This document shows, one piece after another, positions 26,343 through 35,659 of a DNA stretch of 64,000 bases. The stretch is from Alloprevotella sp. (GTDB lineage Bacteria; Bacteroidota; Bacteroidia; Bacteroidales; Muribaculaceae). The DNA is taken from contig JAMPIE010000007.1 of the NCBI GenBank assembly GCA_023663135.1, positions 1-64,000 of the forward strand, written 5' to 3'. Each line of letters begins with the position of its first letter. Position 1 is the stretch's first letter. The notes under the pieces were generated by a model. The model ran no database searches. It had not been told where the DNA came from and was given only the letters and a program-made list of their open reading frames with translations. Position numbers and translations under genes: made by a program.

Positions 26343-27116
26343 TTAAACCTCAGGGACAGAGGAGGGAGAGGATGAATAGCGCTTGTAGGCATTGGCCATG
26401 CGGGTGTGATAGCTGTATCGGCGGAATCCCGGGCCGTTGTAACGGCGTGCAAACGACACCCAATCGTGGGCTTTTAGAAATTTGGTGTAGCCACACTTCT
26501 CAATGAGGGCAGCGAAGAGCTCGAGTTGGTCGCGCTCCGAGCGGCTCATGAGGTCAACGAAGTCTTCATAAGACTTGGCGCCGCAGAGCTTCCAGTTTTC
26601 GCCACCGATCTGAAACATGCCCCAGTAAGTGGCATAGACAGCCGTCTTGCGGTCGATCTGTGAGGCGGCGGCCAGACGAGCATGCTGAGCATACTGGTGT
26701 CCGCCATAAGCCTTGGCATTGGGTCGGGCGAACACCACTGCGTGGCTCTTGCGATATTTGGCCAAGGAGATGTTGTGTTTGCGAGCCAGGCGGTTAAATT
26801 GCGTCAAGTCAAAGTTAATGATAGGCATGCCGGGCTCCACGAAGCCGCCCATGCCTTTGCCCGCCTCAATCTCCACCACGGCCTTTACGGCGGCTACCTC
26901 GATGCCGAGTCGGCCGGCCACCTCAACATAATCCTCCTCCGACAGGATGTCGGGCATATAGTCGGCTCCGAGGGAGTCGGCCAGAACAGTCAGAGCCGAG
27001 TCGGCAGCGGCCACTCGCGAGCCGGGGCCGTCGCCAGCCGGGCCGGAGGCCTTGGCGGCCCCCAGAGTGCATGAAGCGAGGCAGAGCAGCAGTCCGCCAA
27101 TGATTGGAGCTTTCAG
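26343..27116 (-). CDS. DUF3380-type N-acetylmuramidase, probable lipoprotein with CTG start
   Basis: The globular part matches the N-acetylmuramidase family (DUF3380): a catalytic-region glutamate in VKAVVEIEAGKGMGGF, YWGMFQIGGENW, and the C-terminal DWVSFARRYNGPGF. It should cleave peptidoglycan glycan strands. GTG 27014 gives 223 residues without export signal. The open frame continues upstream and encodes a clean lipoprotein signal, KAPIIGGLLLCLASC, whose only plausible initiator is CTG at 27116-27114. No ATG, GTG or TTG exists in frame there. I prefer 27116 (257 residues). The alternative is that a start codon was lost and the GTG form is made. Confidence 0.7.
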   Translation of the reverse strand: MKAPIIGGLLLCLASCTLGAAKASGPAGDGPGSRVAAADSALTVLADSLGADYMPDILSEEDYVEVAGRLGIEVAAVKAVVEIEAGKGMGGFVEPGMPIINFDLTQFNRLARKHNISLAKYRKSHAVVFARPNAKAYGGHQYAQHARLAAASQIDRKTAVYATYWGMFQIGGENWKLCGAKSYEDFVDLMSRSERDQLELFAALIEKCGYTKFLKAHDWVSFARRYNGPGFRRYSYHTRMANAYKRYSSSPSSVPEV

Positions 27117-27140
27117 GATGTGATGAATGAGGTGGATAAA

Positions 27141-27185
27141 TCCAAGCCCTATGCCCGGGCAATGATGCCGGGCACAGGGCTTGGA
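27141..27185 (-). terminator. Terminator of pepD
   Basis: A long stem (TCCAAGCCCT 27141-27150 with 27176-27185, plus TGCCCGG 27152-27158 with 27168-27174, one mismatch between them), beginning eight bases after the pepD stop and followed on the minus strand by TTTA. Confidence 0.75.
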
Positions 27186-27192
27186 GGAGGGT

Positions 27193-28653
27193 TTATTTCT
27201 TAAGGTCGGCTACCTTGGCAAGGGTGAGCTTGAGCTGCTCGTAGAAGCGCTCGACGGCGGGGATGTTCATCATCTCGCTGGGGGAGTGGACATTTTTAAG
27301 CGTCGGGCCAAACGACACCATGTCGAGGCCCGGGAACTTCTCAAGGAACAGGCCACACTCAAGGCCGGCGTGGATGGCGGTCACCTCGGGAGTGACGCCA
27401 TAGAGCTCCTTGTAGGAGTCGCGAGCCATGGCGAGGATGGGGCTCTGCATATTGGGCTTCCAGCCGGGATAGCCCTCGCCGTGGGAGACCTCGGCGCCGG
27501 CTAAGAGCATCACGGCCTCCACGCGGCGGGCTATGTCCCACTTTCGGGAGTCGACCGAAGACCGCTGGGAGGTGGTTATGAGAATCTTGTTGCCCTCAGC
27601 CATCTTGACAGAGGCGAGATTGGTGGAGGTCTCCACCAGTCCGGGGAGCTCGCGGCTCATGGAGATTACGCCGTGGGGGCAGGCATAGAGAGCGCGGATG
27701 AGGGCGGTGGAGGTGGCCAGGTCGATGCAGAATTCGGGCTGGTCCATGCTCTCGAGGGTGAGCTCGAGGGTGGGCTCAAGGTCACCATACTCCTCGCCGA
27801 TAGTTGCCACGTATTTATTAAAGGCAGCGACGATCTCCTCCTTGCGGGAGGTGTGGACACCAAAGACGGCATGGGCAGCGCGCGGGATGGCGTTGCGGAG
27901 GTTGCCGCCGTCGATTTCAGAGATCTGCACTTCATGCTCGCTGGCGATGCTGAAGAGGAAACGGGCCAGGAGCTGATTGGCGTTGGCGCGTCCGAGATGG
28001 ATGTCGCCGCCGGAGTGTCCGCCTTGACCCTTGGCTACTTCGAGACGGAAGTAACGGAAGTCTTTGGGGGCGAAGGAGCGATTGTAGTTGAAGGTGGCCA
28101 CAGTGTCCACGCCGCCGGCGCAGCCGACAAAGAGCACGGCGTCATCCTCCGAGTCGAGGTTGATGAGGATGTCGCCGGAAATCATATCTTTCCCCAGGCC
28201 AAAGGCACCGGTCATGCCGGTCTCCTCATCCATGGTGAAGAGACCTTGGATTGGGCCATGGACCACAGAGGGGTCGGTCATGACAGCGAGAGCGGCAGCC
28301 ACGCCGATGCCATTATCGGCGCCGAGGGTAGTTCCGCGAGTCTTCACCCATTCGCCGTCGACATATGCGGGGATGGGCTGAGTCATGAAATCAAAGCTCT
28401 TGTCGTTGCTCTCGCAGACCATATCTTGGTGGCCCTGGAGGATAACAGTTGGGGCATCCTCATGGCCGGGTGTAGCGGGGAGAGTCATCACCACGTTGCC
28501 CACCGTGTCGGTCTTAGCGGCGATGCCATGCTTTTGGGCGAAATCGAGGAGAAACTGGCGGATCTTCTCCTCATGCTTGGAGGGGCGGGGGATGCGGGTT
28601 ATCTGGTCAAAAATCTCAAATACCCGTTGAGGCTTGAGGTCCTTAATTTCCAT
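27193..28653 (-). CDS. pepD: Aminoacyl-histidine dipeptidase (M20 family)
   Basis: 486 residues, the normal length for PepD. It hydrolyses Xaa-His and other dipeptides in the cytoplasm using two metal ions. The ligand motifs are in order: LQGHQDMV, TLGADNGIG and TMDEETGMTG (catalytic and ligand glutamates). A dimerisation-domain insertion lies between residues about 200 and 390. Monocistronic: it has its own terminator and a divergent neighbour (OmpH-like gene). Confidence 0.95.
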   Translation of the reverse strand: MEIKDLKPQRVFEIFDQITRIPRPSKHEEKIRQFLLDFAQKHGIAAKTDTVGNVVMTLPATPGHEDAPTVILQGHQDMVCESNDKSFDFMTQPIPAYVDGEWVKTRGTTLGADNGIGVAAALAVMTDPSVVHGPIQGLFTMDEETGMTGAFGLGKDMISGDILINLDSEDDAVLFVGCAGGVDTVATFNYNRSFAPKDFRYFRLEVAKGQGGHSGGDIHLGRANANQLLARFLFSIASEHEVQISEIDGGNLRNAIPRAAHAVFGVHTSRKEEIVAAFNKYVATIGEEYGDLEPTLELTLESMDQPEFCIDLATSTALIRALYACPHGVISMSRELPGLVETSTNLASVKMAEGNKILITTSQRSSVDSRKWDIARRVEAVMLLAGAEVSHGEGYPGWKPNMQSPILAMARDSYKELYGVTPEVTAIHAGLECGLFLEKFPGLDMVSFGPTLKNVHSPSEMMNIPAVERFYEQLKLTLAKVADLKK

Positions 28654-28768
28654 AGGATAATAAAGGGGATTATGAGGGATATATGAAAAATTGTTAAAAT
28701 TGGATGCAAATCGCGCTCTAAATTACAAAATAAAAATGACACGGAGCAAATAATTAAGACATCTTTAA

Positions 28769-28776
28769 TATATTTG
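28769..28776 (+). promoter_or_regulatory. Promoter -7 box of the OmpH/Skp-like gene
   Basis: TATATTTG matches TAnnTTTG, with a leader of about 58 bases to ATG 28839. The rest of the 185-base divergent gap 28654-28838 is A+T-rich; the pepD promoter in it is not clear. Confidence 0.45.
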
Positions 28777-28838
28777 CACCGCGAAAGCGCCCCAAGGGGG
28801 TAAGCCACGCCTTGAAATACAATTCCTAAACCAATCAG

Positions 28839-29447
28839 ATGAACAAGTTAGCCACTGCCGCTAAGCTCTTTACTGTCACACTGGGATGCGTCGCCGCAAT
28901 GACATCGTGCTCCAACGGCACTGCAGCCTCTCCCGCGCCTGCCGCAGCCCCGGTATCAACCGACGCCCCCGCATCGCTCAACATACGCTATATCGACGGC
29001 GACTCCGTTGCCGCCCACTATAATTTGGCCAAGGACTTCCGCGAGGTGCAGCTGCAGGCCATGTCAAAGCTCGACGCCGCCGGCCAGAGCAAAGCAAAAA
29101 ATATCCAAAACTTTGCCGCGCAAGTCCAGGAAAAGGCTCAAAACAATGGCTACCTCTCTGAGACCAGCTATAACGCCGACATGACCAAGCTCCAGCGTAT
29201 GCAGCAGGAGGCCGAGCAGAGCCTCGCCGTGATGCAGCGCAACTCGCAGCAGGAACTCGCTGTTTTTGAGCAGGCCGTGACCGACTCCATCAACAATTTT
29301 ATAGCCGACTATAATAAGGAGAAAGGCTATGACATGATTCTCTACCGTGCTGCCGGTGTATATTTCAACCCCGCGCTCGATATCACCAATGAGGTGATCG
29401 AAGGCCTTAACGCCCGTTATAATAAGGTAGAGGCGCCGAAGAAATAA
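28839..29447 (+). CDS. OmpH/Skp-family periplasmic chaperone-like lipoprotein
   Basis: 202 residues with a signal peptide and lipobox AAMTSC, an Ala/Pro linker (about 25-47), then the OmpH/Skp pattern: a short beta strand (IRYIDGDSV), a long charged alpha-helical hairpin rich in Gln/Lys/Glu (about 60-155), and a returning strand (YDMILYRAAGVYF). Skp holds unfolded outer-membrane proteins in the periplasm. The lipid anchor is unusual compared with enterobacterial Skp but common in Bacteroidales. Single gene with its own terminator region. Confidence 0.85.
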   Translation: MNKLATAAKLFTVTLGCVAAMTSCSNGTAASPAPAAAPVSTDAPASLNIRYIDGDSVAAHYNLAKDFREVQLQAMSKLDAAGQSKAKNIQNFAAQVQEKAQNNGYLSETSYNADMTKLQRMQQEAEQSLAVMQRNSQQELAVFEQAVTDSINNFIADYNKEKGYDMILYRAAGVYFNPALDITNEVIEGLNARYNKVEAPKK

Positions 29448-29530
29448 TTCTCTCCCCCTCCACTCTTTTCTCTCCGCTCTTTTTCCATCGATACAGCAAG
29501 TGTATATAGGACAATAGAGATTTTGAGAGT

Positions 29531-29572
29531 CCGGGTCGGATGTCTGTGACTGACCTCCGGCCCGGCATTTTT
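29531..29572 (+). terminator. Terminator between the OmpH-like gene and tRNA-Leu
   Basis: CCGGG-T-CGG (29531-29539) pairs with CCG-G-CCCGG (29557-29565), followed by a T-run at 29568-29572. Confidence 0.65.
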
Positions 29573-29573
29573 G

Positions 29574-29605
29574 TTTGCATAATTGAGGAAAAGGAGTTAC
29601 CTTTG
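29574..29605 (+). promoter_or_regulatory. Consensus promoter of tRNA-Leu
   Basis: TTTG at 29574-29577, a 20-bp spacer and TACCTTTG at 29598-29605: an exact match to the Bacteroidales housekeeping promoter, 15 bases before the tRNA. Confidence 0.8.
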
Positions 29606-29620
29606 TGGCCAAACAACGGA

Positions 29621-29704
29621 GCTCGAATGGTGAAATGGTAGACACGAGGGACTTAAAATCCCTTGGCCATTGCGGCTGTGCGGGTTCGAGTCCCGCTTCG
29701 AGCA
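29621..29704 (+). tRNA. tRNA-Leu (anticodon UAA)
   Basis: 84 bases with acceptor arms GCTCGAA (29621-29627) and TTCGAGC (29697-29703), discriminator A at 29704, a class II variable arm, T-loop GGTTCGAGTCC, and anticodon loop CTTAAAA with anticodon TAA at 29654-29656. A full 3' CCA is not encoded. The 139 bases that follow to 29843 hold no recognisable feature. Confidence 0.95.
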
Positions 29705-29843
29705 CCCTCATCAGGAGCCTGCCCCATGATCTATGAGGCAGGCTCTTCAGATATTGGGTGGAAGCGGAGGGGGTCGATCCGGGGAGATGCGGGGAGGGTT
29801 GCGGAGCGTCGTGGAAGATTTAAATCCAGGGGGGATTCGGGGG

Positions 29844-31454
29844 TCAGTCGGGGAGGATTGAGGAGTAGGCGGCGGGGTCGGTGGCGATGCGGAGTGCTTC
29901 GATGAAGATGGGGTCGATGGTGTTGACGACGCGGTAGTATCCTTCCATGTCGTAGAGGTCGCGCGCGATAAGGCCTTTGATGACGGATCGGAGCCGGGGG
30001 GCGCTTTTGGCGTAGTCGTCGTCGATGAAGTCGACTTTTTCTTGCTCTCCGATGGCAATCATGTCGCTCATCATGGGTTCGGTGACTTCAAAGGCTTCTA
30101 TGAAGAGCTCGACAGTGGGGTATTGTTTTTTAAGGTCTTTGCGATGTGAGTCGACGAAGCTCTGTGAGTAGCGGTTTAGGATCCCTTTGGCCACGATGTC
30201 GCGATAGTAGGGGGTGTAATAGGCTGTGTCGAGTGGGACAAAACGGTCGGGCATGACTCCGCCGCCGCCATATACGGGACGGTGTAGGCGAGAGGTGAGG
30301 TAGACGAGGGAGTCGGGGAGGTGGATAGAGTCGGCGCTCATGAGCTCGCCGGAGTGGAGACGGTTGATGATGTCGCGGTAATAGTCGTCGTTGTCGCCTC
30401 GCTTATACGGCTTTTGGATGGAGCGTCCGGAGGGGGTGTAATAATGGGCGGTGGTGAGTCGGATCATAGAGCCATCGGGGAGGGGGAAGGCTCTCTGTAC
30501 GAGTCCCTTGCCGAAGGTGCGACGTCCAACGATGATGCCTCGGTCGTGGTCTTGAAGGGCTCCGGCGAGGATCTCGGAGGCAGAGGCCGAGTTTTGGTCG
30601 ACCATGACGATGATGCGTCCGTCGCGGGCCATGGGACCCTCTTGGGGGTTGTCGTAGGAGGCGGGCATCTGTCTCATACCGGAGGTGGAGACGATGGTGG
30701 CGCCCTTGGGTAGCATCATAGAGGCGAGTTCGATGGCGGATCCGAGGTATCCTCCGCCGTTGCTTTGGAGGTCGAGGATGAGATGGCGCATCCCCTTCTT
30801 GCGTAGCTTGTTGATGGCATCTGCCACCTCGCGAGCCGAGGACTCGGCAAATCGGGTGAGGCGTATGTATCCCACCTCGGGCGCGGCCATGTAGGCGGCG
30901 TCGACCGAGTTGATGGGGATGTCATCGCGGGTGATGGTGAAGTCGATGAGAGTGGGGACACCCGTGCGTTTTACCTTGACATTGACCTTGGAGCTTTTGG
31001 GGCCACGGAGCATCTTGATGACACGGTCGTTGGACATCTTGACGCCGGCGATGAGAGTGTCGCCCACCATGAGGATGCGGTCGCCGGGGAGGATGCCGAC
31101 TCGCTCAGAGGGGCCACCGGCGACGGTAGAGATGACGTAGAGAGTGTCGGTGAGCATGTTGAACTGGATGCCGACGCCTGAAAAATTGCCCTCGAGGGGC
31201 TCGGTGAGGGCACGAGTGGCGGCCGAGTCAGTATAGGTGGAGTGTGGGTCGAGGGTTTTGAGCATAGCGACGATGCCCTCTTCCACCATCTTGTCGGCGT
31301 TGAGGGAGTCGGCGTAGAAGCGCTCGATGATTTGCTCAGCGATGCGTATTTTTTGTTCGGGGCCAAACTGCATCTGCTCTTGCTGGGCGGAGGCAGATAG
31401 GGGAGAGAAGAAGAGGAGGCAGAGGAGGAGGAGGTGGAAGGATATGTGTTTCAT
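29844..31454 (-). CDS. S41-family C-terminal processing peptidase with PDZ domain
   Basis: 536 residues from ATG 31454; a longer reading would run across coaD. Signal peptide ending ASAQ. A PDZ domain (about 85-165) is followed by an S41 protease core with the nucleophile region QNSASASEILAG and the general-base lysine in GRRTFGKGLVQ, plus the C-terminal region with YTPSGRSIQKPY. CtpA/Prc-type proteases trim or degrade envelope proteins from their C-termini. It lies four bases after coaD in a parE-coaD-S41 operon typical of Bacteroidales. Confidence 0.92.
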   Translation of the reverse strand: MKHISFHLLLLCLLFFSPLSASAQQEQMQFGPEQKIRIAEQIIERFYADSLNADKMVEEGIVAMLKTLDPHSTYTDSAATRALTEPLEGNFSGVGIQFNMLTDTLYVISTVAGGPSERVGILPGDRILMVGDTLIAGVKMSNDRVIKMLRGPKSSKVNVKVKRTGVPTLIDFTITRDDIPINSVDAAYMAAPEVGYIRLTRFAESSAREVADAINKLRKKGMRHLILDLQSNGGGYLGSAIELASMMLPKGATIVSTSGMRQMPASYDNPQEGPMARDGRIIVMVDQNSASASEILAGALQDHDRGIIVGRRTFGKGLVQRAFPLPDGSMIRLTTAHYYTPSGRSIQKPYKRGDNDDYYRDIINRLHSGELMSADSIHLPDSLVYLTSRLHRPVYGGGGVMPDRFVPLDTAYYTPYYRDIVAKGILNRYSQSFVDSHRKDLKKQYPTVELFIEAFEVTEPMMSDMIAIGEQEKVDFIDDDYAKSAPRLRSVIKGLIARDLYDMEGYYRVVNTIDPIFIEALRIATDPAAYSSILPD

Positions 31455-31458
31455 AACG

Positions 31459-31944
31459 TTAGGGGAGGAGTGACGAGGTGTCGACACCATAGCTGTCGAG
31501 CTCGCGGACGATAGAAGAGGATATGAAGGCGAGCTCGGGGAGGGGGGGGATGATGACCGTCTCCAGGGCGGCGAGATGTCGGTTGACCTCGGCCATGGCA
31601 ATCTCGGCTTCGAACTCGGAGGCAGAGCGAGCGCCACGGACGAGCCATCGGGCACCCATCTTGCGAGCGAGGGATGCCGTCAGAGAATTGTAGATCATGG
31701 CGTGGCAACGCTCTCGGAGCTCGGGGGGGAGCTTTTGGATGGCCTCGTTGACGGCTGCGAGGCGCTCGGCGGCCTTGGACACATCGCTCTTGGCGGCGTT
31801 GACACCGATGGCGACAATGACGCGGTCGAAGATGTCGGCGGCTCGGATGAGCACGGATAGATGTCCCTTGGTGAAGGGGTTGAAAGAGCCGGCATAGATT
31901 GCCACCTTAGGCTCGTTGGGGGCTTCAGGAGATTTGTGAGTCAT
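31459..31944 (-). CDS. coaD: Phosphopantetheine adenylyltransferase
   Basis: 161 residues. It transfers AMP to 4'-phosphopantetheine to make dephospho-CoA, the fourth step from pantothenate to CoA. The nucleotidyltransferase start [16 protein letters not shown] contains the (T/H)xGH motif, and the second motif is FISSSIVRE near the C-terminus. The start overlaps the parE stop by 20 bases, suggesting coupling. A run of eight G occurs in the coding sequence at 31542-31549 and is in frame. Confidence 0.95.
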   Translation of the reverse strand: MTHKSPEAPNEPKVAIYAGSFNPFTKGHLSVLIRAADIFDRVIVAIGVNAAKSDVSKAAERLAAVNEAIQKLPPELRERCHAMIYNSLTASLARKMGARWLVRGARSASEFEAEIAMAEVNRHLAALETVIIPPLPELAFISSSIVRELDSYGVDTSSLLP

Positions 31945-33895
31945 CTTCTACAACAAGATTTTCGATGATGAAGTTTTGGCGCTCGACAGTGTTTTTGCCC
32001 ATATAGAAACGGAGCATCTCGCCGACGCCGTCTTCCTTATGGAGGGAGACTCGGTCGAGGCGGATGTCGGGGCCGATGAAGCCGCGAAACTCTTCGGGAG
32101 AAATCTCGCCCAGGCCCTTGAAGCGAGTAATCTCGGCCTTGTCGCCGAGCTTGGCAATGGCGGCAAGACGCTCCTCGTCGGAGTAGCAATAATAAGTCTC
32201 GTCGGCACTCTTGTCGTCGGCCTTGGCCTTGCGGGATGGACGTAGAGAGATGGCTTTGTTACGGACTCGGAAGAGGGGAGTCTGGAGTATGTAGATATGT
32301 CCTTTCTTGACCAGCTCGGGGAAGAATTGGAGGAAGAATGTCAGGAGGAGCATACGGATGTGCATTCCGTCGACGTCGGCATCAGTGGCGATGATCACCT
32401 TGTTGTAGCGGAGTCCGTCGAGGCCATCCTCGATGTTGAGGGCCGCTTGGAGGAGGTTAAACTCTTCGTTTTCGTAGACCATCTTCTTGGTCTTGCCGTA
32501 GGTGTTTTTGGGCTTGCCGCGGAGGGAGAAGACAGCCTGGGTCTCCACATTGCGTATTTTGGTGATGGAGCCGGCTGCTGAGTCGCCCTCGGTGAGGAAG
32601 ATAGAGCTCTCGGCCTTACGCGCCTCGTCGCCCTTGGCGTCGTTGAGGTGGATGCGGCAGTCGAGGAGCTTTTTGTTGTGGAGATTGATTTTCTTGGCCT
32701 GTTCACGGGCTCTCTTGGTGACGCCGGCCATTGCCTTGCGCTCGCGTTCGCTGTCTTGGACAGTCTTGAGGATGATTTGGGCCGTGTCGGGGGTCTTGTG
32801 GAGGTAGTTGTCGAACTCCTTTTTGATGAAGTCGCCTATGAACTTGGCCACAGTGGGGCCGTCGGGGCCCATGTCTCGGGAGCCGAGCTTTGTCTTAGTC
32901 TGGCTTTCAAAGACCGGCTCCTCGACCTTGATGGCAATGGCGGCCACCATGCCGTTTCGGATGTCGGAATACTCAAACTGGGCCTTGCCGAGAAACTCCT
33001 TGATGGTGCGCGAGACAGCCTCCTTGAATGCAGTGAGGTGGGTCCCCCCCTGGGTGGTGTGTTGGCCGTTGACAAAAGAGTAGAACTCCTCGCCATACTG
33101 ATTGGCGTGGGTGATGACAACCTCAATATCTTCGCCCTTGAGGTGGATGATAGGGTATAGGGGCTCGTTGGTCATAGCCTCTTTGAGGAGGTCTTCGAGG
33201 CCACCGCGGGAGAAGAAGCGCTTGCCATTGAAGAAGATAGCGAGGCCGGTGTTGAGGAAGGTATAGTTTTTAATCAGGGGGAGGATAAACTCCTCGCGGT
33301 ATCGGTAGTCGCGGAAGATGGAGGGGTCGGGGGTGAAGGAGACCATAGTGCCGTCGGGCTGGTCAGTGGGGGCAATCTCATGGTCGGCCACAATCTTGCC
33401 GCAAGAGAACTCGGCCCTCTTGACCTCACCGGCGCGGACGCTCTCAATGATGAAAGAGGTGGAGAGGGCGTTTACGGCCTTGATGCCGACACCGTTGAGC
33501 CCGACGCTTTTCTTGAAAGCCTTGGAGTCGTACTTACCGCCGGTGTTCATCTTTGAAGAGGCATCGACCACCTTGCCGAGGGGGATGCCGCGGCCAAAGT
33601 CGCGGACGGAGACCGAGGAGTCGGTGACGGTAATCTCGAGACGAGAGCCGAAGCCCATCATATACTCGTCGATGGAATTGTCGATGACCTCTTTGAGGAG
33701 GACGTATATGCCATCGTCGGCGTTGGAGCCGTCGCCAAGCTTACCGATGTACATGCCGGGGCGTCGGCGGACATGCTCTTGCCACTCGAGGGTGATGATA
33801 GAGTCCTCGATATAGTTGGGGTCGGGCTGCTGAGCCTCTGGGGAGGCGTTGAAGGGATTGGGCTGAGAATCGGGGTCGAAAAGCTGGTCGGTCAT
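31925..33895 (-). CDS. parE: DNA topoisomerase IV subunit B (GyrB/ParE type)
   Basis: 656 residues from ATG 33895; the longer reading to 33982 passes through the promoter. The N-terminal GHKL ATPase has [19 protein letters not shown] and [13 protein letters not shown]. The transducer domain follows, then the TOPRIM domain with LTEGDSAAG and [11 protein letters not shown]. It lacks the long insertion of many GyrB proteins, and its gene order with coaD supports topoisomerase IV rather than gyrase. It decatenates daughter chromosomes together with ParC, which is not in the window. Confidence 0.9.
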   Translation of the reverse strand: MTDQLFDPDSQPNPFNASPEAQQPDPNYIEDSIITLEWQEHVRRRPGMYIGKLGDGSNADDGIYVLLKEVIDNSIDEYMMGFGSRLEITVTDSSVSVRDFGRGIPLGKVVDASSKMNTGGKYDSKAFKKSVGLNGVGIKAVNALSTSFIIESVRAGEVKRAEFSCGKIVADHEIAPTDQPDGTMVSFTPDPSIFRDYRYREEFILPLIKNYTFLNTGLAIFFNGKRFFSRGGLEDLLKEAMTNEPLYPIIHLKGEDIEVVITHANQYGEEFYSFVNGQHTTQGGTHLTAFKEAVSRTIKEFLGKAQFEYSDIRNGMVAAIAIKVEEPVFESQTKTKLGSRDMGPDGPTVAKFIGDFIKKEFDNYLHKTPDTAQIILKTVQDSERERKAMAGVTKRAREQAKKINLHNKKLLDCRIHLNDAKGDEARKAESSIFLTEGDSAAGSITKIRNVETQAVFSLRGKPKNTYGKTKKMVYENEEFNLLQAALNIEDGLDGLRYNKVIIATDADVDGMHIRMLLLTFFLQFFPELVKKGHIYILQTPLFRVRNKAISLRPSRKAKADDKSADETYYCYSDEERLAAIAKLGDKAEITRFKGLGEISPEEFRGFIGPDIRLDRVSLHKEDGVGEMLRFYMGKNTVERQNFIIENLVVEDDSQIS

Positions 33896-33952
33896 GGCTG
33901 AGGGGTCAAGGTAGAAATGGCGGGAACGGATTATCCTGCCCAAATCAAGCAA

Positions 33953-33983
33953 CAAAGATACGAAAAAATCCCTTATTGACAAA
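33953..33983 (-). promoter_or_regulatory. Promoter of parE-coaD-S41 protease
   Basis: On the minus strand: TTTG (33983-33980), 19 bp, TATCTTTG (33960-33953). An exact match to both boxes. The leader is about 55 bases. Confidence 0.75.
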
Positions 33984-33985
33984 AA

Positions 33986-34015
33986 CTCTCTGCCCCGGGC
34001 GGAGAGGGCAGAGAG
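33986..34015 (-). terminator. Terminator after the TM2 gene, fused to the parE promoter
   Basis: A perfect 10-bp stem (33986-33995 with 34006-34015) followed on the minus strand by TTTTTG. The T-run is also the -33 box of the parE promoter. Confidence 0.75.
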
Positions 34016-34056
34016 CGTGATGAGATGGGGTGAATCCGATTTTTGGTGTGGGGGGC

Positions 34057-34338
34057 TTAGAAGAGGGGAAATGTGGAGGTGGTGTTGATATATTTGCGTT
34101 CAAACTCATCCTCGCTCATGGCGATCATCATGATGCCTTGGATGAGCCAAAGGATGTTGGCTATGCCGCATGAGCATAGGGTGATGATCAGGGTGAGGAC
34201 ACCGGCAGTTGATTTGCCGAGGTAGAAATATTGGATGCCGAGGGTGCCGAGGAAGATGGCGAGGAGACCGGCGACGCCGCGCGACTTTCCGGAGGGGCCT
34301 TCATCGAAGGGGCCGATGTTGGAGTAGTTTTGTTGCAT
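34057..34338 (-). CDS. TM2-domain membrane protein
   Basis: 93 residues. The TM2 domain begins after a short polar N-terminus: first helix [19 protein letters not shown] (about 24-42), second helix [26 protein letters not shown] (about 47-72). The family's function in bacteria is unknown. It lies nine bases after the DUF2851 gene and ends the gph-to-TM2 run before a terminator. Confidence 0.85.
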   Translation of the reverse strand: MQQNYSNIGPFDEGPSGKSRGVAGLLAIFLGTLGIQYFYLGKSTAGVLTLIITLCSCGIANILWLIQGIMMIAMSEDEFERKYINTTSTFPLF

Positions 34339-34347
34339 AAGTTATTG

Positions 34348-35646
34348 TTAAGATGGTTGAGGTTGGGGTTTGTTGCGGGAGAGGGAGTAGTGGCCGAAGC
34401 GACAGGCGAGGCAACGTCGGGCGAGGCAATAGCACTTACGGAGCTGGATGATGGCCTGAGAGTCGAAGGCGCAGTCTGGGCGGAGACCGGCTCGGGCAAA
34501 GGCTTCGGTGATGTGGTTGCGCTCCGGGGGGATGGATTGGAGAATCTCCACAGAGCGCTCCACTAAGGCCTCATCGCCGTGGGCCACGGCATAGGCGTGG
34601 ATTACGGGGACTGCCACGTTGATGACCATGATGTCGGCCGAGGCACGGCTGAGGGAGGCCGTGGGGCGCGACGATTGTTCGCCGCCAAAGGTGAAGCGGG
34701 TCTGCCAGTATGGGGATAAGGCGGGGGTGAAGAGGGCCCGGGCTTGCTCGGCCGAGGGGGCGTGGAGAATACGCGAATGCATACGGAAGCCACCGGAGAT
34801 CATGGCAGCGAGGGCTGCGATGCGTCGATGGGGGAAATTGGCGGGGCGCATACGGCTCATTTTCCATCCGAGTGATACGGGTGTCTTAAGGCCAAACTTA
34901 TGGATCATGAAGGAGTATTCCTTCATAAGCATTTGAGCATAAGGCTCGCCCATGGCGGCAGGCTCGTCGAGGAGTCCGCTTTGACCAAAGAGGATGGCTT
35001 CGATGGTGAGAGGGGAGTCGGCGTGCTTACCCAAGACATTTAGGGGCACGGATAGGGCGAGCCGCTCAAAAGGGTCGGCGTTGACGCTGAAGCCAAGTCC
35101 ACGGGCCACGGTGACAAAGGTGGCGGTCTCGTAGTCGCCACCGAGGCGAGAGAGGAGAGCGAGGAAGCGCTCCTCCTTGGCGTAGAGACGCTCAAAGGCG
35201 AGGGCAGTGAGCCAGCTGCGTCGATGGATGGGCTCCATGGCGGCAATGACAGAGGCGCATGGGATGTCGAGGTCGGCTCGGTCGACGAGGGCATGATAGC
35301 GGGCCTCGAGGTCGTCGCGGCGCGGGAGCACCATCTGGGGGATGGTCTGGCCGTCGCTGCGGGAGATGCGAGTGTCGCTTGACTCGACGACGTGGAGGAT
35401 GACGGAGTCGTAGGCAGGGTCGCCGTCGTGGTGGTGGCGGTGCCAGTCAGAGGCTTTGACGTGGATCTCGACGTTGCCGGCCCAGTGGTGGCCGGCAATG
35501 TCGATACGAGCGTTGAAGAAGTCGGGCCCGGCGTCGTGGTTGCGGCGTCCGGGGTCGATGATGCGCAGCGGGAGGCCGTCGACGGTAGTGAACGGCCCGG
35601 GAGGGAGCAGACGGTGCTCCCACGCATATTGCATCAGCATCTCCAT
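34348..35646 (-). CDS. DUF2851 family protein
   Basis: 432 residues. It matches the Bacteroidetes family DUF2851 by its N-terminal pattern (PGRRNHDAGPDFFNARI, GNVEIHVKASDW, HHHDGDPAYDSVILHVV) and by length. The motif D-x-x-x-E-x-H-x-x-x-S-x-W and the conserved histidines hint at a nuclease-like fold, but no activity is assigned. Start ATG 35646 or ATG 35637. It follows cydB by 13 bases in the cytochrome bd cluster. Confidence 0.85.
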   Translation of the reverse strand: MEMLMQYAWEHRLLPPGPFTTVDGLPLRIIDPGRRNHDAGPDFFNARIDIAGHHWAGNVEIHVKASDWHRHHHDGDPAYDSVILHVVESSDTRISRSDGQTIPQMVLPRRDDLEARYHALVDRADLDIPCASVIAAMEPIHRRSWLTALAFERLYAKEERFLALLSRLGGDYETATFVTVARGLGFSVNADPFERLALSVPLNVLGKHADSPLTIEAILFGQSGLLDEPAAMGEPYAQMLMKEYSFMIHKFGLKTPVSLGWKMSRMRPANFPHRRIAALAAMISGGFRMHSRILHAPSAEQARALFTPALSPYWQTRFTFGGEQSSRPTASLSRASADIMVINVAVPVIHAYAVAHGDEALVERSVEILQSIPPERNHITEAFARAGLRPDCAFDSQAIIQLRKCYCLARRCLACRFGHYSLSRNKPQPQPS

Positions 35647-35659
35647 GAGAGGGTGGGTT

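Noticed and set aside
31542..31549. G8 run in coaD as a phase-variation switch
   Set aside because: The gene is essential in most bacteria, the frame is intact, and the run encodes a plausible Pro-Pro-Leu-Pro stretch. Similar C8 or G8 runs occur elsewhere by GC bias.
31455..31655. N-terminal extension of the S41 protease gene across coaD
   Set aside because: The extra 67 residues are Ser/Pro-rich shadow sequence of coaD. ATG 31454 gives a perfect signal peptide.
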